From: an uncultured Desulfuromonas sp. | GTDB taxonomy: Bacteria; Desulfobacterota; Desulfuromonadia; Desulfuromonadales; Desulfuromonadaceae | Direction: 5' to 3' | DNA: 64,000 nucleotides | Assembly: GCF_963676955.1 (NCBI RefSeq) | Contig: NZ_OY781461.1 | Span: 2,598,225-2,662,224, forward strand | Part shown: positions 33,366-42,416 of the stretch, piece after piece | How positions within the stretch are numbered: the first letter of the stretch is position 1 | Layout of the letters: every line of letters begins with the position of its first letter | Position numbers and translations under genes: made by a program | The notes under the pieces: generated by a model | Seen by the model: the letters and a program-made list of their open reading frames with translations, nothing else | Told to the model about the DNA's origin: nothing | Database searches by the model: none

Positions 33366-34028
33366 TTACGAATTCAGCGCCGTCTTGACATCCTCCGTTT
33401 TACCAATCAACACCAGCACATCACTGTCCTTAATGGTGTGCATGGGGGGCGGAGCGACAATAAATTGATCGGAAATGACATCCTTGATGGCGATGACTGT
33501 GACATGAAAGCGCTGGCGCAGGTTGAGGTCAACCAGAGTCTTGCCGATAAAGTCACGCGGAGGCGCTGTTTCCGACAGAGAGTAGTCCTCGGCCAGAGGG
33601 ATAAACTCAAGCAGGTTGGGGCTGGATAGACTGTGGGCGATTCGCTTGGCCATATCCTTTTCAGGATAAATCACTTCGCTGGCGCCGACCTTTTCCAGAA
33701 TACGGCCATGGTCGTCATCAATGGCCTTCACCAGAATCCGAGGAACGTTCAGCTCTTTAAGATAGAGAGTCATCAGTGTTGAAAGGTGAGAACGCTCACC
33801 TGTTGCGATAATCACCGCATCCATATCCGTGACCCCTTGGGCATCAAGAAATTCTTTGCTGCAGGCATCTCCGAGAATGGCATAAGAGCAAACTTCTTTA
33901 ACCGCCTGAACCTTGTCTTTATCGGAGTCAATGGCCATTACCTCATGGCCTTGGGCATAGAGGCTGGACGCCACATGAAAACCGAAGTTTCCCAAACCGA
34001 TGACACAGAACTTTTTCTTTTGCGGCAT
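33366..34028 (-). CDS. ktrA: KtrA/TrkA-type potassium channel regulatory subunit
   Basis: 220 residues from the ATG at 34028 (GGGAG upstream). The N-terminal RCK/TrkA-N domain has FCVIGLGNFGFHVASSL (nucleotide-binding Gly-rich loop) and the acidic MAIDSDKDKV strand end. The C-terminal TrkA-C domain runs from about 135. It gates the KtrB pore by binding ATP/ADP or NAD(H). It lies 11 bases downstream of ktrB in the same operon. Confidence 0.93.
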   Translation of the reverse strand: MPQKKKFCVIGLGNFGFHVASSLYAQGHEVMAIDSDKDKVQAVKEVCSYAILGDACSKEFLDAQGVTDMDAVIIATGERSHLSTLMTLYLKELNVPRILVKAIDDDHGRILEKVGASEVIYPEKDMAKRIAHSLSSPNLLEFIPLAEDYSLSETAPPRDFIGKTLVDLNLRQRFHVTVIAIKDVISDQFIVAPPPMHTIKDSDVLVLIGKTEDVKTALNS

Positions 34029-34039
34029 AATTTTCTCCC

Positions 34040-35407
34040 TCAGCCGATCATAATATTTTCTTCGGCATAGCGTGGTGCCGTTGAACGGGTGCGTCGGGCA
34101 ATGGCAAAGGCCATGGTCAGCAGGCCGACCCGGCCAATAAACATCAGGGCGATAACGATACATTTACTGGCGACATTAAGCTGTCCGGTGGAGCCCATCG
34201 ACAGCCCGACCGTGCCGAAAGCCGAGACGGTTTCAAACATAAAGCCGAGAAATTCGCGCGGATTTTCATGGGCCCAATCCGGACTCTGGGCAATCAGCAG
34301 GCCGAACAATGCCAGGCCAATGACGATCATGGCCAGCAGAAACAGCGACAATGCTCTGGAGATCACCTCTTCCGGAATGGTGCGGCCAAACGCATTGGTG
34401 TTGGGATTGCCCTTCAAGCGATTGTAGAACAGGATGAACAGCAACGCCAGACAGGTGGTTTTGACACCGCCACCCGCGGAGCCCGGCGAAGCGCCGATGA
34501 ACATGAGGAAAATCATCAGGAACAGTGTCGGCACCCGAAACAGGTCGAGATCAATGGTATTGAATCCGGCGGTCCGTGCCGAGACCGATTGAAACAACGC
34601 TGTCCAGGCCGCTTCGCCGGTTGACATGTGGGCCAGGGCATCATGGCGCTCCAGCCAACCGATGGTTACGGCACCGTAGAGAATCAGAAACAGTGTCGTT
34701 ACAATGACCAATTTGCTGTGCAGCGAAAAACGTCGTGGCTGCAAGGGGTTTTGCCGTGGTTTGCATGCTTCGGTCAGTTCGCGAATCACCAGAAAGCCAA
34801 TGCCGCCAAGAATAATCAATGCCATGATGGTGACATTGACCAGAGGATTGTTGCGATAGCCGATCAGGCTGTCTGGAAACAGGGAAAATCCGGCATTGCA
34901 GAACGCTGAAATGGAGTGAAATACGGCACTGTAGATTCCTTGTTTCAAGCCGAGATCCGGCACAAACACCATGGCCAGTAACACTGCACCCAAGGTTTCG
35001 ATGATCAGCGTGGTCAGGAAAATGCTGCGGATCAGATCGCGCCACGAACTGACCGGTGTTGGCAACAGGGTTTCGTTGATGATCCAGCGCCCGCGAATAC
35101 TGACACCGACGCGCAGATAGATAAACAGATAGACGGAGAAGGTGGTGATGCCCAGACCGCCCACCTGAATCAGGGCCAGAACCACGGATTGGCCGAATCC
35201 CGACAGACGGGTTCCGGTATCCACGACACTCAGACCGGTGACACATTGCGCCGAGGTTGCTGTAAACAACGCATCAAGAAAAGACAGGTGAGGACCGACC
35301 GCCGCCAGCGGGGTAGAGAGCAACAGAGCGCCGGCGAGAATCGCGACACCATAATAAAGGACCAGCGCCTGGGCTGGTGTGAGGGCTTTCAGTGACTTGT
35401 AAGACAT
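34040..35407 (-). CDS. ktrB: KtrB/TrkH-type potassium transporter
   Basis: 455 residues from the ATG at 35407 (GGAG five bases upstream). Four pore repeats are visible, each with a Gly filter: TSAQCVTGLSV, ISAFCNAGFSL, VSARTAGFNTID and VSAFGTVGLSMG. Multiple membrane helices. A Na+/K+-coupled uptake protein working with the downstream KtrA. Confidence 0.93.
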   Translation of the reverse strand: MSYKSLKALTPAQALVLYYGVAILAGALLLSTPLAAVGPHLSFLDALFTATSAQCVTGLSVVDTGTRLSGFGQSVVLALIQVGGLGITTFSVYLFIYLRVGVSIRGRWIINETLLPTPVSSWRDLIRSIFLTTLIIETLGAVLLAMVFVPDLGLKQGIYSAVFHSISAFCNAGFSLFPDSLIGYRNNPLVNVTIMALIILGGIGFLVIRELTEACKPRQNPLQPRRFSLHSKLVIVTTLFLILYGAVTIGWLERHDALAHMSTGEAAWTALFQSVSARTAGFNTIDLDLFRVPTLFLMIFLMFIGASPGSAGGGVKTTCLALLFILFYNRLKGNPNTNAFGRTIPEEVISRALSLFLLAMIVIGLALFGLLIAQSPDWAHENPREFLGFMFETVSAFGTVGLSMGSTGQLNVASKCIVIALMFIGRVGLLTMAFAIARRTRSTAPRYAEENIMIG

Positions 35408-35622
35408 TCGCACTCCACGTCCAACAGTGATGTCGTGCAGCTGACGCCATGGTTGCAAGGTTTTGCATCGTAGCACTATTTAAGAAAAATGACCATGCAC
35501 AGAACCGTTTTGCTTTTTCGCACTGATCCCGTAAGCTGTTGTTAAAAGAGTGAGTGTTTCCCTTTTTTCAGGAGGCCTGCGTGTGATGGATGTGATTTCT
35601 CTGTTCTTCAATGGACATATTT

Positions 35623-36036
35623 ATGGGGCATAGTCTCAAGAAAAGTATTCTTGCATTTGCGGCGATGATGCCGATGATCTTCGGTGTGGTTGGCCTGGTG
35701 GCCATGCTGCAGACCCTGATTCCGCCGCAACGGCTGGTTGGTTTTTTTACCGGCAATGCCTTTGTCGATACGCTGATCGGCACCGGCTGCGGTGCCGTGG
35801 CCGCCGGCAACCCGATCGTCAGTTATCTGCTTGGCGGTGAACTGTTGGGACAAGGGGTGTCGCTGTATGCGGTGACTGCCTTTATCCTCGCCTGGGTGAC
35901 GCTCGGCTTTATTCAGATTCCCATGGAAGTGGAGGCTTTTGGTGGCCGGTTTACACTGATTCGCAATCTTCTCGCCGTTGTCGGCACCCTGGCCGTGGCA
36001 ACGCTGACCAGTTGGACCGTGGGATGGTGGCAATGA
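35623..36036 (+). CDS. Membrane permease-like protein, first half of a two-gene pair
   Basis: About 137 residues from the ATG at 35623, all hydrophobic helices, with a GTGCGAVAAGNPIVSYLLGGELL motif that recalls permeases of the COG0701/DUF318 kind. The stop overlaps the next start as ATGA, so the two proteins are probably made in equal amounts and may pair in the membrane. Substrate unknown. The ribosome site is weak. Confidence 0.7.
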   Translation: MGHSLKKSILAFAAMMPMIFGVVGLVAMLQTLIPPQRLVGFFTGNAFVDTLIGTGCGAVAAGNPIVSYLLGGELLGQGVSLYAVTAFILAWVTLGFIQIPMEVEAFGGRFTLIRNLLAVVGTLAVATLTSWTVGWWQ

Positions 36037-36587
36037 CCACGAAGAACGCTGCTTTTAAATTCAAGGGGGTGCGCTTTTTATCTCTGGTGGCGATCTCTTA
36101 TGCGTCTCTGGCTCTGACGCACGCCGGGCAAGCCTGGCAATCGTTGCACCGGGCCGGGCAGATTCTCGGACAAATTTTACCGATTATTGCCCTGGTCGTG
36201 GTCATCAACGCCTTGATCAACTGGTGGTTGCCGCCCAAAAAGATGGTGCGCCTGTTCAAAAAGCACGGCACACGTCGTGGCTGGGGGATTGCCATGATCG
36301 CCGGCATTATGAGCCACGGTCCCATGTATCTATGGTATCCGATGTTGTCTGACCTGCGTCGTGGCGGCGTGCCGGAAGGGATGTTGGTCTCCTATTTTTA
36401 TGCCCGTGCCGTTAAACTGCCGTTGCTGCCGTTGATGGTCGATTATTTCGGGCTGTTATTCACCATAACCCTTGAGGTCTATATTCTCGTTGCCGCCTGG
36501 TTGCAGGGCCTGGTGATGCTGTTGTTGGATCGCCGTTTCCGAATGAGCGAAGACGTGTCCGCGGATAAAAGCAGACCGTCCGATTGA
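36033..36587 (+). CDS. Membrane permease-like protein, second half of a two-gene pair
   Basis: 184 residues from the ATG overlapping the previous stop. It has several membrane helices, a basic KKHGTRRGWGIAMIAGIMSHGPMYLWYPMLSDL segment that looks like the second conserved permease half, and a short charged tail. No energy-coupling domain is present. Confidence 0.7.
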   Translation: MTTKNAAFKFKGVRFLSLVAISYASLALTHAGQAWQSLHRAGQILGQILPIIALVVVINALINWWLPPKKMVRLFKKHGTRRGWGIAMIAGIMSHGPMYLWYPMLSDLRRGGVPEGMLVSYFYARAVKLPLLPLMVDYFGLLFTITLEVYILVAAWLQGLVMLLLDRRFRMSEDVSADKSRPSD

Positions 36588-36862
36588 TTTTTCCCTTCCT
36601 CTTTCCAGTTCGCTGAATCCTTATCTCAACACCACAGCTGCTATCCTGTTGTGCTCCGCAAATGGACACCAATTTTCTTCAAAATCCGTGCAAACCGTCT
36701 GTGGCTTGGTGTGGTGTTCTGTAAAACTTATGTAGTGAAATTGTATATTTAGCAAAGGTTGACTTGCTCTGTGCCGACAAGAGGAATAGGCTTTTTTTAC
36801 AGTACGCAGCACTGAACATTGAATGGCAGGTCAGGGACGAGCCTGAAGAAAGGGAGGGGAGC

Positions 36863-37318
36863 ATGGATGTCTCTAGCGTAACCGCGGCAACGACATTGTC
36901 TACGGAACAATCGATCAATAAGGTTGGCACTCAGTCGTCGAGCAGTGAGGATAACGAAACAACTGTGACCGTCATGGCCGGTGGCGATACGGTGGAAATT
37001 TCTGAGGAAGGCAAATCGTTATCGGTTCAGGCCTCGGAAGAAGCTGCCACGGCGGAAAACGAGACGGCAGACAGTGAAGAAACGGGGGAACCCTCCGAGA
37101 CCTCGGAAGCAGAAGGGGGAACATCAACATCGGCAAGCAGTGACAGCACCCAGGATCAGATTGATGAGCTCGAAGAAGAGATTGCCGCATTACAAAAAGA
37201 AATTGCGGCACTGGCGGCCAAAGCATCCACTGACGAGTCCGCCAAAGCGGAAATGCAGGCAAAACAGGCGGAACTTTCAGCACTGATGACGGAGTTGTTC
37301 GAGTTGCAAAACGCCTGA
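36863..37318 (+). CDS. Coiled-coil protein with DTVEIS motif (paralog 1)
   Basis: 151 residues from the ATG at 36863, with GGGAGGGG upstream. Three parts: an N-terminus with GGDTVEISEEGKSLSVQ, a Glu/Ser/Thr-rich linker, and a C-terminal coiled coil (IDELEEEIAALQKEIAAL) ending ELSALMTELFELQ. The next gene repeats the same plan. DTVxIS motifs are also seen near the N-termini of some motility-related small proteins, but I cannot assign a function. No signal peptide. Confidence 0.7.
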   Translation: MDVSSVTAATTLSTEQSINKVGTQSSSSEDNETTVTVMAGGDTVEISEEGKSLSVQASEEAATAENETADSEETGEPSETSEAEGGTSTSASSDSTQDQIDELEEEIAALQKEIAALAAKASTDESAKAEMQAKQAELSALMTELFELQNA

Positions 37319-37397
37319 TTATAAAAGGATGTTCTAACGGGATGGGACGTTTTCATTCTTCTGATTAAGAACGCTCCCCTGGTCATTATTTTTTCAG

Positions 37398-37429
37398 CAG
37401 GTCACTGTTTGCACAGTGGCCTGTTTTTT
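37398..37429 (+). terminator. Intrinsic terminator after paralog 1
   Basis: CAGGTCACTG/CAGTGGCCTG stem with one mismatch and a T6 run, about 80 bases after the stop. Confidence 0.8.
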
Positions 37430-37608
37430 GTGGAGTAATCAACCTGAAAAAAGATTGTTTCCAACCTATTGTCAAACACTTGGAATATGTTGTAACATTA
37501 TAATATTGAATCGGTGAACTTGAAATTTCGCTAAATTACGCTACTCTTTATTCAAAATGAGCGTTACGCAGTATCAGGTCCGTCAAGACCTGTTCGCGGG
37601 AGTCGGTT

Positions 37609-38286
37609 ATGAATGTCTCAGCATTCAGCGGTACCACAAGCAGCGTCGCTCAGGCGTCAGTTAATGTGGTCGATGCTCAGGCGGCTCAACCACGCCAGCC
37701 TGAAACCCGTCTGACGGTTCTCCCTTCGGGGGATACGGTACAGATCTCCGCTGAGGCACGCTCGCTGTCTGCTCAGATGCCACCGGTCACTCCAGCGCCG
37801 CCAGCTACCGCGCCGCGGCCATCATCCCGATCCAACTCAGCAGATAACCCGACCCAGACCACGACGTCTCCTTTGCGTCTGGTCTCCCGTGACGAAACAT
37901 CCACTTCTGAAGGGGGAGCGGCTCCATCGCAACAGACCCTTGGCTCAGAAGAGGGCAACCTTACTGCGGAGCAGAATTTTTCAAACCAGACGGTTCAGCA
38001 GCAGAAACAAACGGAAGATGAACAGGATTTGTCTCCGTTACAGCAGATGCAACAGCAGGCTGAAGAAGAGCAGCAGACCGTTGAAGAAGAAAACAAAAAC
38101 GAAACACAGCTTCGAGAGGTGGAGTCGGAGATCGGTGGTGTCCGTCGCGATATTACCTTCCTGGTTGGCCGTGCAGCCATTAACGAAACCATTCGTGAAG
38201 AGCTGCATGACAAGAAAACCGAGCTTTCCGAGTTGATGGTCGAGTTGTTTCAACTGGAAAGCGTTTCAGGAAATCCCCTGCGGTGA
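37609..38286 (+). CDS. Coiled-coil protein with DTVQIS motif (paralog 2)
   Basis: 225 residues, GGGAG upstream of the ATG. It shares with the preceding gene the N-terminal SGDTVQISAEARSLSAQ motif and the C-terminal ELSELMVELFQLE end. The middle is a longer Pro/Ser/Thr- and Gln/Glu-rich linker leading to a coiled coil. No signal peptide or membrane helix. Each gene has its own terminator. The pair arose by duplication followed by divergence of the linker. Confidence 0.7.
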   Translation: MNVSAFSGTTSSVAQASVNVVDAQAAQPRQPETRLTVLPSGDTVQISAEARSLSAQMPPVTPAPPATAPRPSSRSNSADNPTQTTTSPLRLVSRDETSTSEGGAAPSQQTLGSEEGNLTAEQNFSNQTVQQQKQTEDEQDLSPLQQMQQQAEEEQQTVEEENKNETQLREVESEIGGVRRDITFLVGRAAINETIREELHDKKTELSELMVELFQLESVSGNPLR

Positions 38287-38317
38287 CGACTGGTTCTGCC
38301 AGTCATCACTCTTTCGT

Positions 38318-38347
38318 GGGTCGTCGATCATTCGGCGACCCTTTTTT
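38318..38347 (+). terminator. Intrinsic terminator after paralog 2
   Basis: GGGTCGTCG/CGGCGACCC stem with a 6-base loop and T6 run. Confidence 0.85.
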
Positions 38348-38385
38348 ATGCGTGAAGAGAACCATAAGAATTTTCCTTTACGCAT

Positions 38386-38412
38386 AAAAAAAGCGCTCCT
38401 TATGGGGAGCGC
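38386..38412 (-). terminator. Intrinsic terminator, minus orientation
   Basis: GCGCTCC/GGAGCGC stem with T7 on the minus-strand 3' side. It ends the receiver-like gene transcript. Confidence 0.8.
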
Positions 38413-38484
38413 CGGACACATTCATCACAGCATGTCAAAAAATCAAATCAAAATAGTTTGGTAGGGTGGGGCAATGTGCTGCAG

Positions 38485-38913
38485 TTAACCGGCACCACCG
38501 AACATCGGCGCCAGTTTTTTCCATAAACTTTTTTCCTGCTTCTCACAGGCTTCGCGTGCGCATTCCAGCGCCAGTTGCAGTTCCTGGCAATCCTCTTCGT
38601 CGTGCGGCTCCATGGCGTGATAGAAAATTCCCGCCGCCCGTGCCTGACGTAAGAAGCCGACCGTCGCATCATCGGCCAACAGGATGATTTTCAGATGCTT
38701 GTGCAGATAGCGGAAGATCGGAATCACATCCAGCGCACAACTGCCTTCAAAGGTCTTGCCCAGCAGCATGATGGCCGCTTCCTCTTCGCGCAGCACATCA
38801 ATGGCCTCATTGAGTGTGGCAACCGGTTTGGCAATACACCCGGCCTGTTCAACGCACTTCATCAGTGCATCGGTTTCAGCAGGGGACTGGTAGGCAATAA
38901 TCACGGGTAACAT
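38485..38913 (-). CDS. Receiver-like (CheY-fold) protein of unknown function
   Basis: 142 residues, AGGAG before the ATG. Alternating strands and helices (LPVIIAYQSPAETDALMKCV, AAIMLLGK, KIILLADDAT) suggest a CheY-like fold. The phospho-acceptor Asp expected after strand 3 is not obvious (MLLGKTF), so it may be a pseudo-receiver. Two tandem small membrane protein genes lie just upstream on the same strand. Confidence 0.6.
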   Translation of the reverse strand: MLPVIIAYQSPAETDALMKCVEQAGCIAKPVATLNEAIDVLREEEAAIMLLGKTFEGSCALDVIPIFRYLHKHLKIILLADDATVGFLRQARAAGIFYHAMEPHDEEDCQELQLALECAREACEKQEKSLWKKLAPMFGGAG

Positions 38914-38995
38914 GGGTCGCTCTCCTGTGTGAGAGGCGATGCCCCGGGTGTGGGAGCCGGGGCATCCAGTACAACGTTAACCTTAAAAGCGAAAC

Positions 38996-39229
38996 TTAGT
39001 GTTTTTGCTCGGCGTGCTCTTTGGGGCTGGCAACACCCTTGACGATACCGAACATGACCAGAACGGCCGGTACCAGTTGTGCGACAACGATCAGGGCGCA
39101 GAAGCCGAGAAATGCCCAGACCAGGAATCCGCTGTTGTCTTCGCGACCGGCCGTGGTGGCGGCAAACGCAGACGTAGAAGCGATCAGGGTCAACAGAGCG
39201 GTCAGAGCGATGTTTTTAAGTGCTTTCAT
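38996..39229 (-). CDS. Small membrane protein with signal peptide (tandem paralog A)
   Basis: 77 residues from the ATG at 39229, AAAGGA upstream. MKALKNIALTALLTLIASTSAFA is a signal peptide, followed by GFLVWAFLGFCALIVVAQLVPAVLVMFG, a membrane helix, and a short His/Lys tail. Very similar to the next gene upstream (39288-39518). Role unknown. Confidence 0.75.
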   Translation of the reverse strand: MKALKNIALTALLTLIASTSAFAATTAGREDNSGFLVWAFLGFCALIVVAQLVPAVLVMFGIVKGVASPKEHAEQKH

Positions 39230-39287
39230 GGTTTTGGTTCCTTTCGTGTTTTGTGCTGTGAATAACAATCGAATGAAATAAAAAGTC

Positions 39288-39518
39288 TTAAGCGTTGTGC
39301 TTATGGCTGTTGTCGTCATGGTGTCCGAGAACGCCCTTGACCATACCGAACCCCATGACCAGGGCCGGGATGAGTTGACCGACCACGATCAGACCGATAA
39401 AGCCGAGGAACAACCAGGTCAACAGACCACTGTCGGAAGATTCCTGTCCGGCAAAGGCCGGAACGGCTGCGATGGCGAGAAGAATCAGGCTGGTGGCGAT
39501 TTTTTTCAGGGCTTTCAT
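39288..39518 (-). CDS. Small membrane protein with signal peptide (tandem paralog B)
   Basis: 76 residues: signal peptide MKALKKIATSLILLAIAAVPAFA, then LLTWLFLGFIGLIVVGQLIPALVMGFGMVKG and a His-rich tail (HHDDNSHKH). A duplicate of paralog A, 58 bases upstream of it. The His tail could bind metal. The operon order is B, A, receiver-like protein. Confidence 0.75.
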   Translation of the reverse strand: MKALKKIATSLILLAIAAVPAFAGQESSDSGLLTWLFLGFIGLIVVGQLIPALVMGFGMVKGVLGHHDDNSHKHNA

Positions 39519-39880
39519 GACGTCCTCCTATGGTTAGGCAATCTCTATTGCGTGTACTCGTTCGTGAGTGTTGTGCGTTGTTCTTGTCTTTCTGATATAG
39601 CGAGAGACGTGCCAAGAATGGATTTTGGAGGCGTTATGTTTTTAACTTCTCGGAATTAAAGATTTTATTTTCTGAGAGCAGGGATGAAAAATCAGACGAA
39701 GGAGCCTGTCAGTGTATAGATAAAATATGCTTTTTTAGAAGGAATTTGTCTGTGACGGTTGTCTATAAAAGGAGCAAGTCAAATGATCTTAGTAGGTTAA
39801 GGGAAGTATTACAAATCCATACGCTGTGTGAGCAATCGTATATTTTTTTATGCGGTGCGTTTGGGGAGGAAAGATTTGTT

Positions 39881-40066
39881 TACCACGGAGATACAGAGGC
39901 ACGGAGAAAAACAAGAAGATTATGGGTTAAAGCCTTTGTCTGTGTCTTTGTTTCTTTCATAGTAAAAGAAACTTGCACTTAAATTTTTATCATGGACCTT
40001 TATGAGAACTGATCGTGAGGTCATCGTGAAGCAAAGGTCTTAAGGTCCTTTCCGTGCCTCCGTGGT
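39881..40066. repeat. Diverged copy of the CCACGGAG/CTCCGTGG interspersed repeat
   Basis: Starts TACCACGGAG and ends CTCCGTGCCTCCG-type sequence TCCGTGCCTCCGTGGT, and contains GAGGTCATCGTGAAGCAAAGG as in the 3628-4003 copies, but with a different middle. An ORF read through it is not a gene. Confidence 0.75.
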
Positions 40067-40080
40067 GAAATTGATTCAAC

Positions 40081-40112
40081 AAAAAAAGCCCTGCACAATG
40101 TGCAGGGCTTTT
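40081..40112. terminator. Bidirectional intrinsic terminator after cold-shock gene
   Basis: GCCCTGCAC/GTGCAGGGC stem; T7 follows on the minus strand and TTTT on the plus strand. Confidence 0.85.
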
Positions 40113-40138
40113 AAACGATCAAACAGTGTCAAAATGAT

Positions 40139-40339
40139 TTAGATTTTGCACACGTTTGCTGATTGGGGACCTTTTTGACCTTCAGTTACGTCAAAAGAGA
40201 CGCGGTCGCCTTCAGCCAGGGATTTGAAACCTTCGCTTTGGATCGCAGAGAAATGCACGAATACGTCAGGACCGTTGTCCTGCTCGATGAATCCAAAACC
40301 CTTAGTGTCGTTAAACCATTTTACTGTACCTTCTGCCAT
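40139..40339 (-). CDS. Cold-shock domain protein (CspA family)
   Basis: 66 residues from the ATG at 40339 (GGAG eight bases upstream). RNP1 KGFGFIEQ and RNP2 DVFVHFSAI are intact. An RNA/ssDNA-binding chaperone. The ~160-base upstream region contains hairpins (ACACATGCC-GAAA-GGGCCTGTGT; CCAATC...GATTGG), compatible with a structured 5' leader as in cspA genes. Confidence 0.97.
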   Translation of the reverse strand: MAEGTVKWFNDTKGFGFIEQDNGPDVFVHFSAIQSEGFKSLAEGDRVSFDVTEGQKGPQSANVCKI

Positions 40340-40625
40340 GTTCTTTTCTCCATTGTGTTCCCGTAGGAACTTGCTTCTGTGTGTCTGCTCTCGACGATAA
40401 TAAAAAAACACATGCCGAAAGGGCCTGTGTTTTATGATCCAATCTGACACCTTGTCCGATTGGTGAGAGCTGAATTAGCGACACAAACTTACTTAAGATT
40501 ACGGCACACTAGCATGGGCGTAAAGGCAGTGCAAGCTGTAAGTTGTTTTGAGTGCGTTTTTTTCGCGGGTGGTTGGTTTTTATAAATGGCTATCCGCGAC
40601 CGATTTTAAGGTCAACAACAATGTC

Positions 40626-41021
40626 CTAATCCAGCTTGATATCCAGCTTTACTTTACCACCACTGACACTGTCCTGAAGTTTCTCCGCCTTGTCATCCGT
40701 CAGTACACCGCCACTGACATTGACCTTTTTATCCGCTTCTGCCGCCTTGGTCTGCTTGGTGGGGGCTTCGTCGTGCAGAGAGGTGTCTTTCGGCTGCGCC
40801 AGCGTTTCCAACGTTTGTTCCTGCAGCTCCAGTTTAACCGGAGCCGGTGCAGGCAGCGGAACTTCCTTGGGGACAACCGGAGCAGGGCGCGGTGATTCCT
40901 TGGGCGGAGCGGCTGGCTTTTCCGGAATGGGTTTTACTGGTGTCGGTAGATCATCGGTTTGCGAGTTACAGCCAAACATCAGGGTTGTGATAAGCGCAAT
41001 CCATAGGCCATATTTTTTCAT
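40626..41021 (-). CDS. Pro-rich lipoprotein
   Basis: 131 residues, GGAGG upstream. Signal sequence with lipobox LMFGC (Cys about residue 18), then a long Pro/Lys/Glu-rich segment and a short C-terminal KVKLDIKLD. It lies 18 bases after the MFS gene. Envelope-anchored; function unknown. Confidence 0.7.
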   Translation of the reverse strand: MKKYGLWIALITTLMFGCNSQTDDLPTPVKPIPEKPAAPPKESPRPAPVVPKEVPLPAPAPVKLELQEQTLETLAQPKDTSLHDEAPTKQTKAAEADKKVNVSGGVLTDDKAEKLQDSVSGGKVKLDIKLD

Positions 41022-41039
41022 AACGTCCTATTCCTCCGT

Positions 41040-42416
41040 TTAAATATGATTCGTTGCCGTGTTGCCTCGGTGCCGAGCTGCGCGTTGGGCAATAAACACA
41101 ACACCAGCGAGCACTATCAACAGCATAGCAAAATACCAGACGAATTGCTCTGAGGTGACCATGAAGGTGTGACGTTCCAGTTGCGCTTCGCTCAATGTGG
41201 TTGGCGCTCGTTGCTTGAACCAGGCGTAAGCCCCGGTATAGGCGAGGCTGATTGCGGCATAAGCCAGATTAAAACTCAGGCCGCGAAAACTCAGCACCGT
41301 GGCGCGCATGTGCGAGGGCGTCACCTGATTGAGGTAGTGGCTGCCGAAAAACATATTGAACATGAACACCACAAACACCAGGGCCATGGGTATCACACCA
41401 TACCAAGGGATGAACAGGGCAAAGGTGGCGCAGCCAATGATCATCAGCACACTCATCCAGCTCAGATTCACCACCGGGCGGAAACGGCTTGCCGCGTACA
41501 TTGCCAGCGGCGGGATAAAATAAGCCATCACCGACATGGATGAGCCAATCACGCCGAACAGCGCCTCGGGGATATCGATCATGCGGTAATACTGGCTGTT
41601 AAGAGTCAGCAGCATGCGGATGATGTGATCAAACAGCATGGTAAACAGGATGATGCCAAGGGCAAACGGCGTATGCCAGATCCACTTGGCACTGTCGATG
41701 ATCAGCCGGGTGGTGGCAAAGGCCGTGGCAAAAAAGCCCTGCTGCTCTGGTTGCCCGGTATTGGGCGGCTCGGTCATCTTTACAGTCAGCACCAGCGTGA
41801 CCAGGGCGGAGCCAAGCGTGAGCAGTAATGGATAGCGCATGGTGTCGCGCAAGGTCAACTCGCCGTTGATGCCGATCCATCCTGTGATGCGGTTAAGCAA
41901 CTCCGGGTCGTAGACCAGCGCACCCAGCGTCATGGCGACGATAAAGCCGATCTGTTGCACCTTGAGCTGCACGTCAAGCACCTTGGGCCACAGATCCTTT
42001 TGTCCAGCCGCTACCAGCGTGTCGTAAGCCAGGGCTTCATCCGCACCGCTGCCCATGGCTTCCGACGCGCCGCTGAGCAGCCGATTGGCTAGAAACAGGT
42101 AAAAAATCCACTCCGGCTGAGTGCTGGGCGCAAAGCTGATCAGCGACAATTCGGCAATCATCAGCAGTGACGTGGCAATCAGCAGACGGCGGCGACCGAA
42201 CAGGTCGGCCAACGCGCCGGATGGCACTTCGAGCAGCACGATGGTCATGGCCCACACCACGTTGAGCAGGGTAAACTGCTCCAGGGTCAGGCCGAAGTCG
42301 AGAAATAGAATCGTGAAAACGGGGTAGTAAAACCGCGCGTTGTAAAACACCCGGAAGGCGATAAACAACCGGATGTTGGCGTGGTTAAACGGCGCGTTTT
42401 CAAAACGTTTGATCAT
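41040..42416 (-). CDS. Major facilitator superfamily transporter
   Basis: 458 residues with about 12 membrane helices. The loop 2-3 motif GALADLFGRRRLL is the MFS signature. Similar in order to drug/metabolite efflux members. The start overlaps the stop of the nucleoside transporter gene (ATGA), so both are in one operon, and a nucleoside-related substrate is possible but unproven. Confidence 0.88.
   Translation of the reverse strand: MIKRFENAPFNHANIRLFIAFRVFYNARFYYPVFTILFLDFGLTLEQFTLLNVVWAMTIVLLEVPSGALADLFGRRRLLIATSLLMIAELSLISFAPSTQPEWIFYLFLANRLLSGASEAMGSGADEALAYDTLVAAGQKDLWPKVLDVQLKVQQIGFIVAMTLGALVYDPELLNRITGWIGINGELTLRDTMRYPLLLTLGSALVTLVLTVKMTEPPNTGQPEQQGFFATAFATTRLIIDSAKWIWHTPFALGIILFTMLFDHIIRMLLTLNSQYYRMIDIPEALFGVIGSSMSVMAYFIPPLAMYAASRFRPVVNLSWMSVLMIIGCATFALFIPWYGVIPMALVFVVFMFNMFFGSHYLNQVTPSHMRATVLSFRGLSFNLAYAAISLAYTGAYAWFKQRAPTTLSEAQLERHTFMVTSEQFVWYFAMLLIVLAGVVFIAQRAARHRGNTATNHI

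Noticed and set aside
39746-39982. 78-residue plus-strand frame containing HGDTEARRK
   Set aside because: Its second half is a read-through of the CCACGGAG interspersed repeat, and there is no ribosome site.
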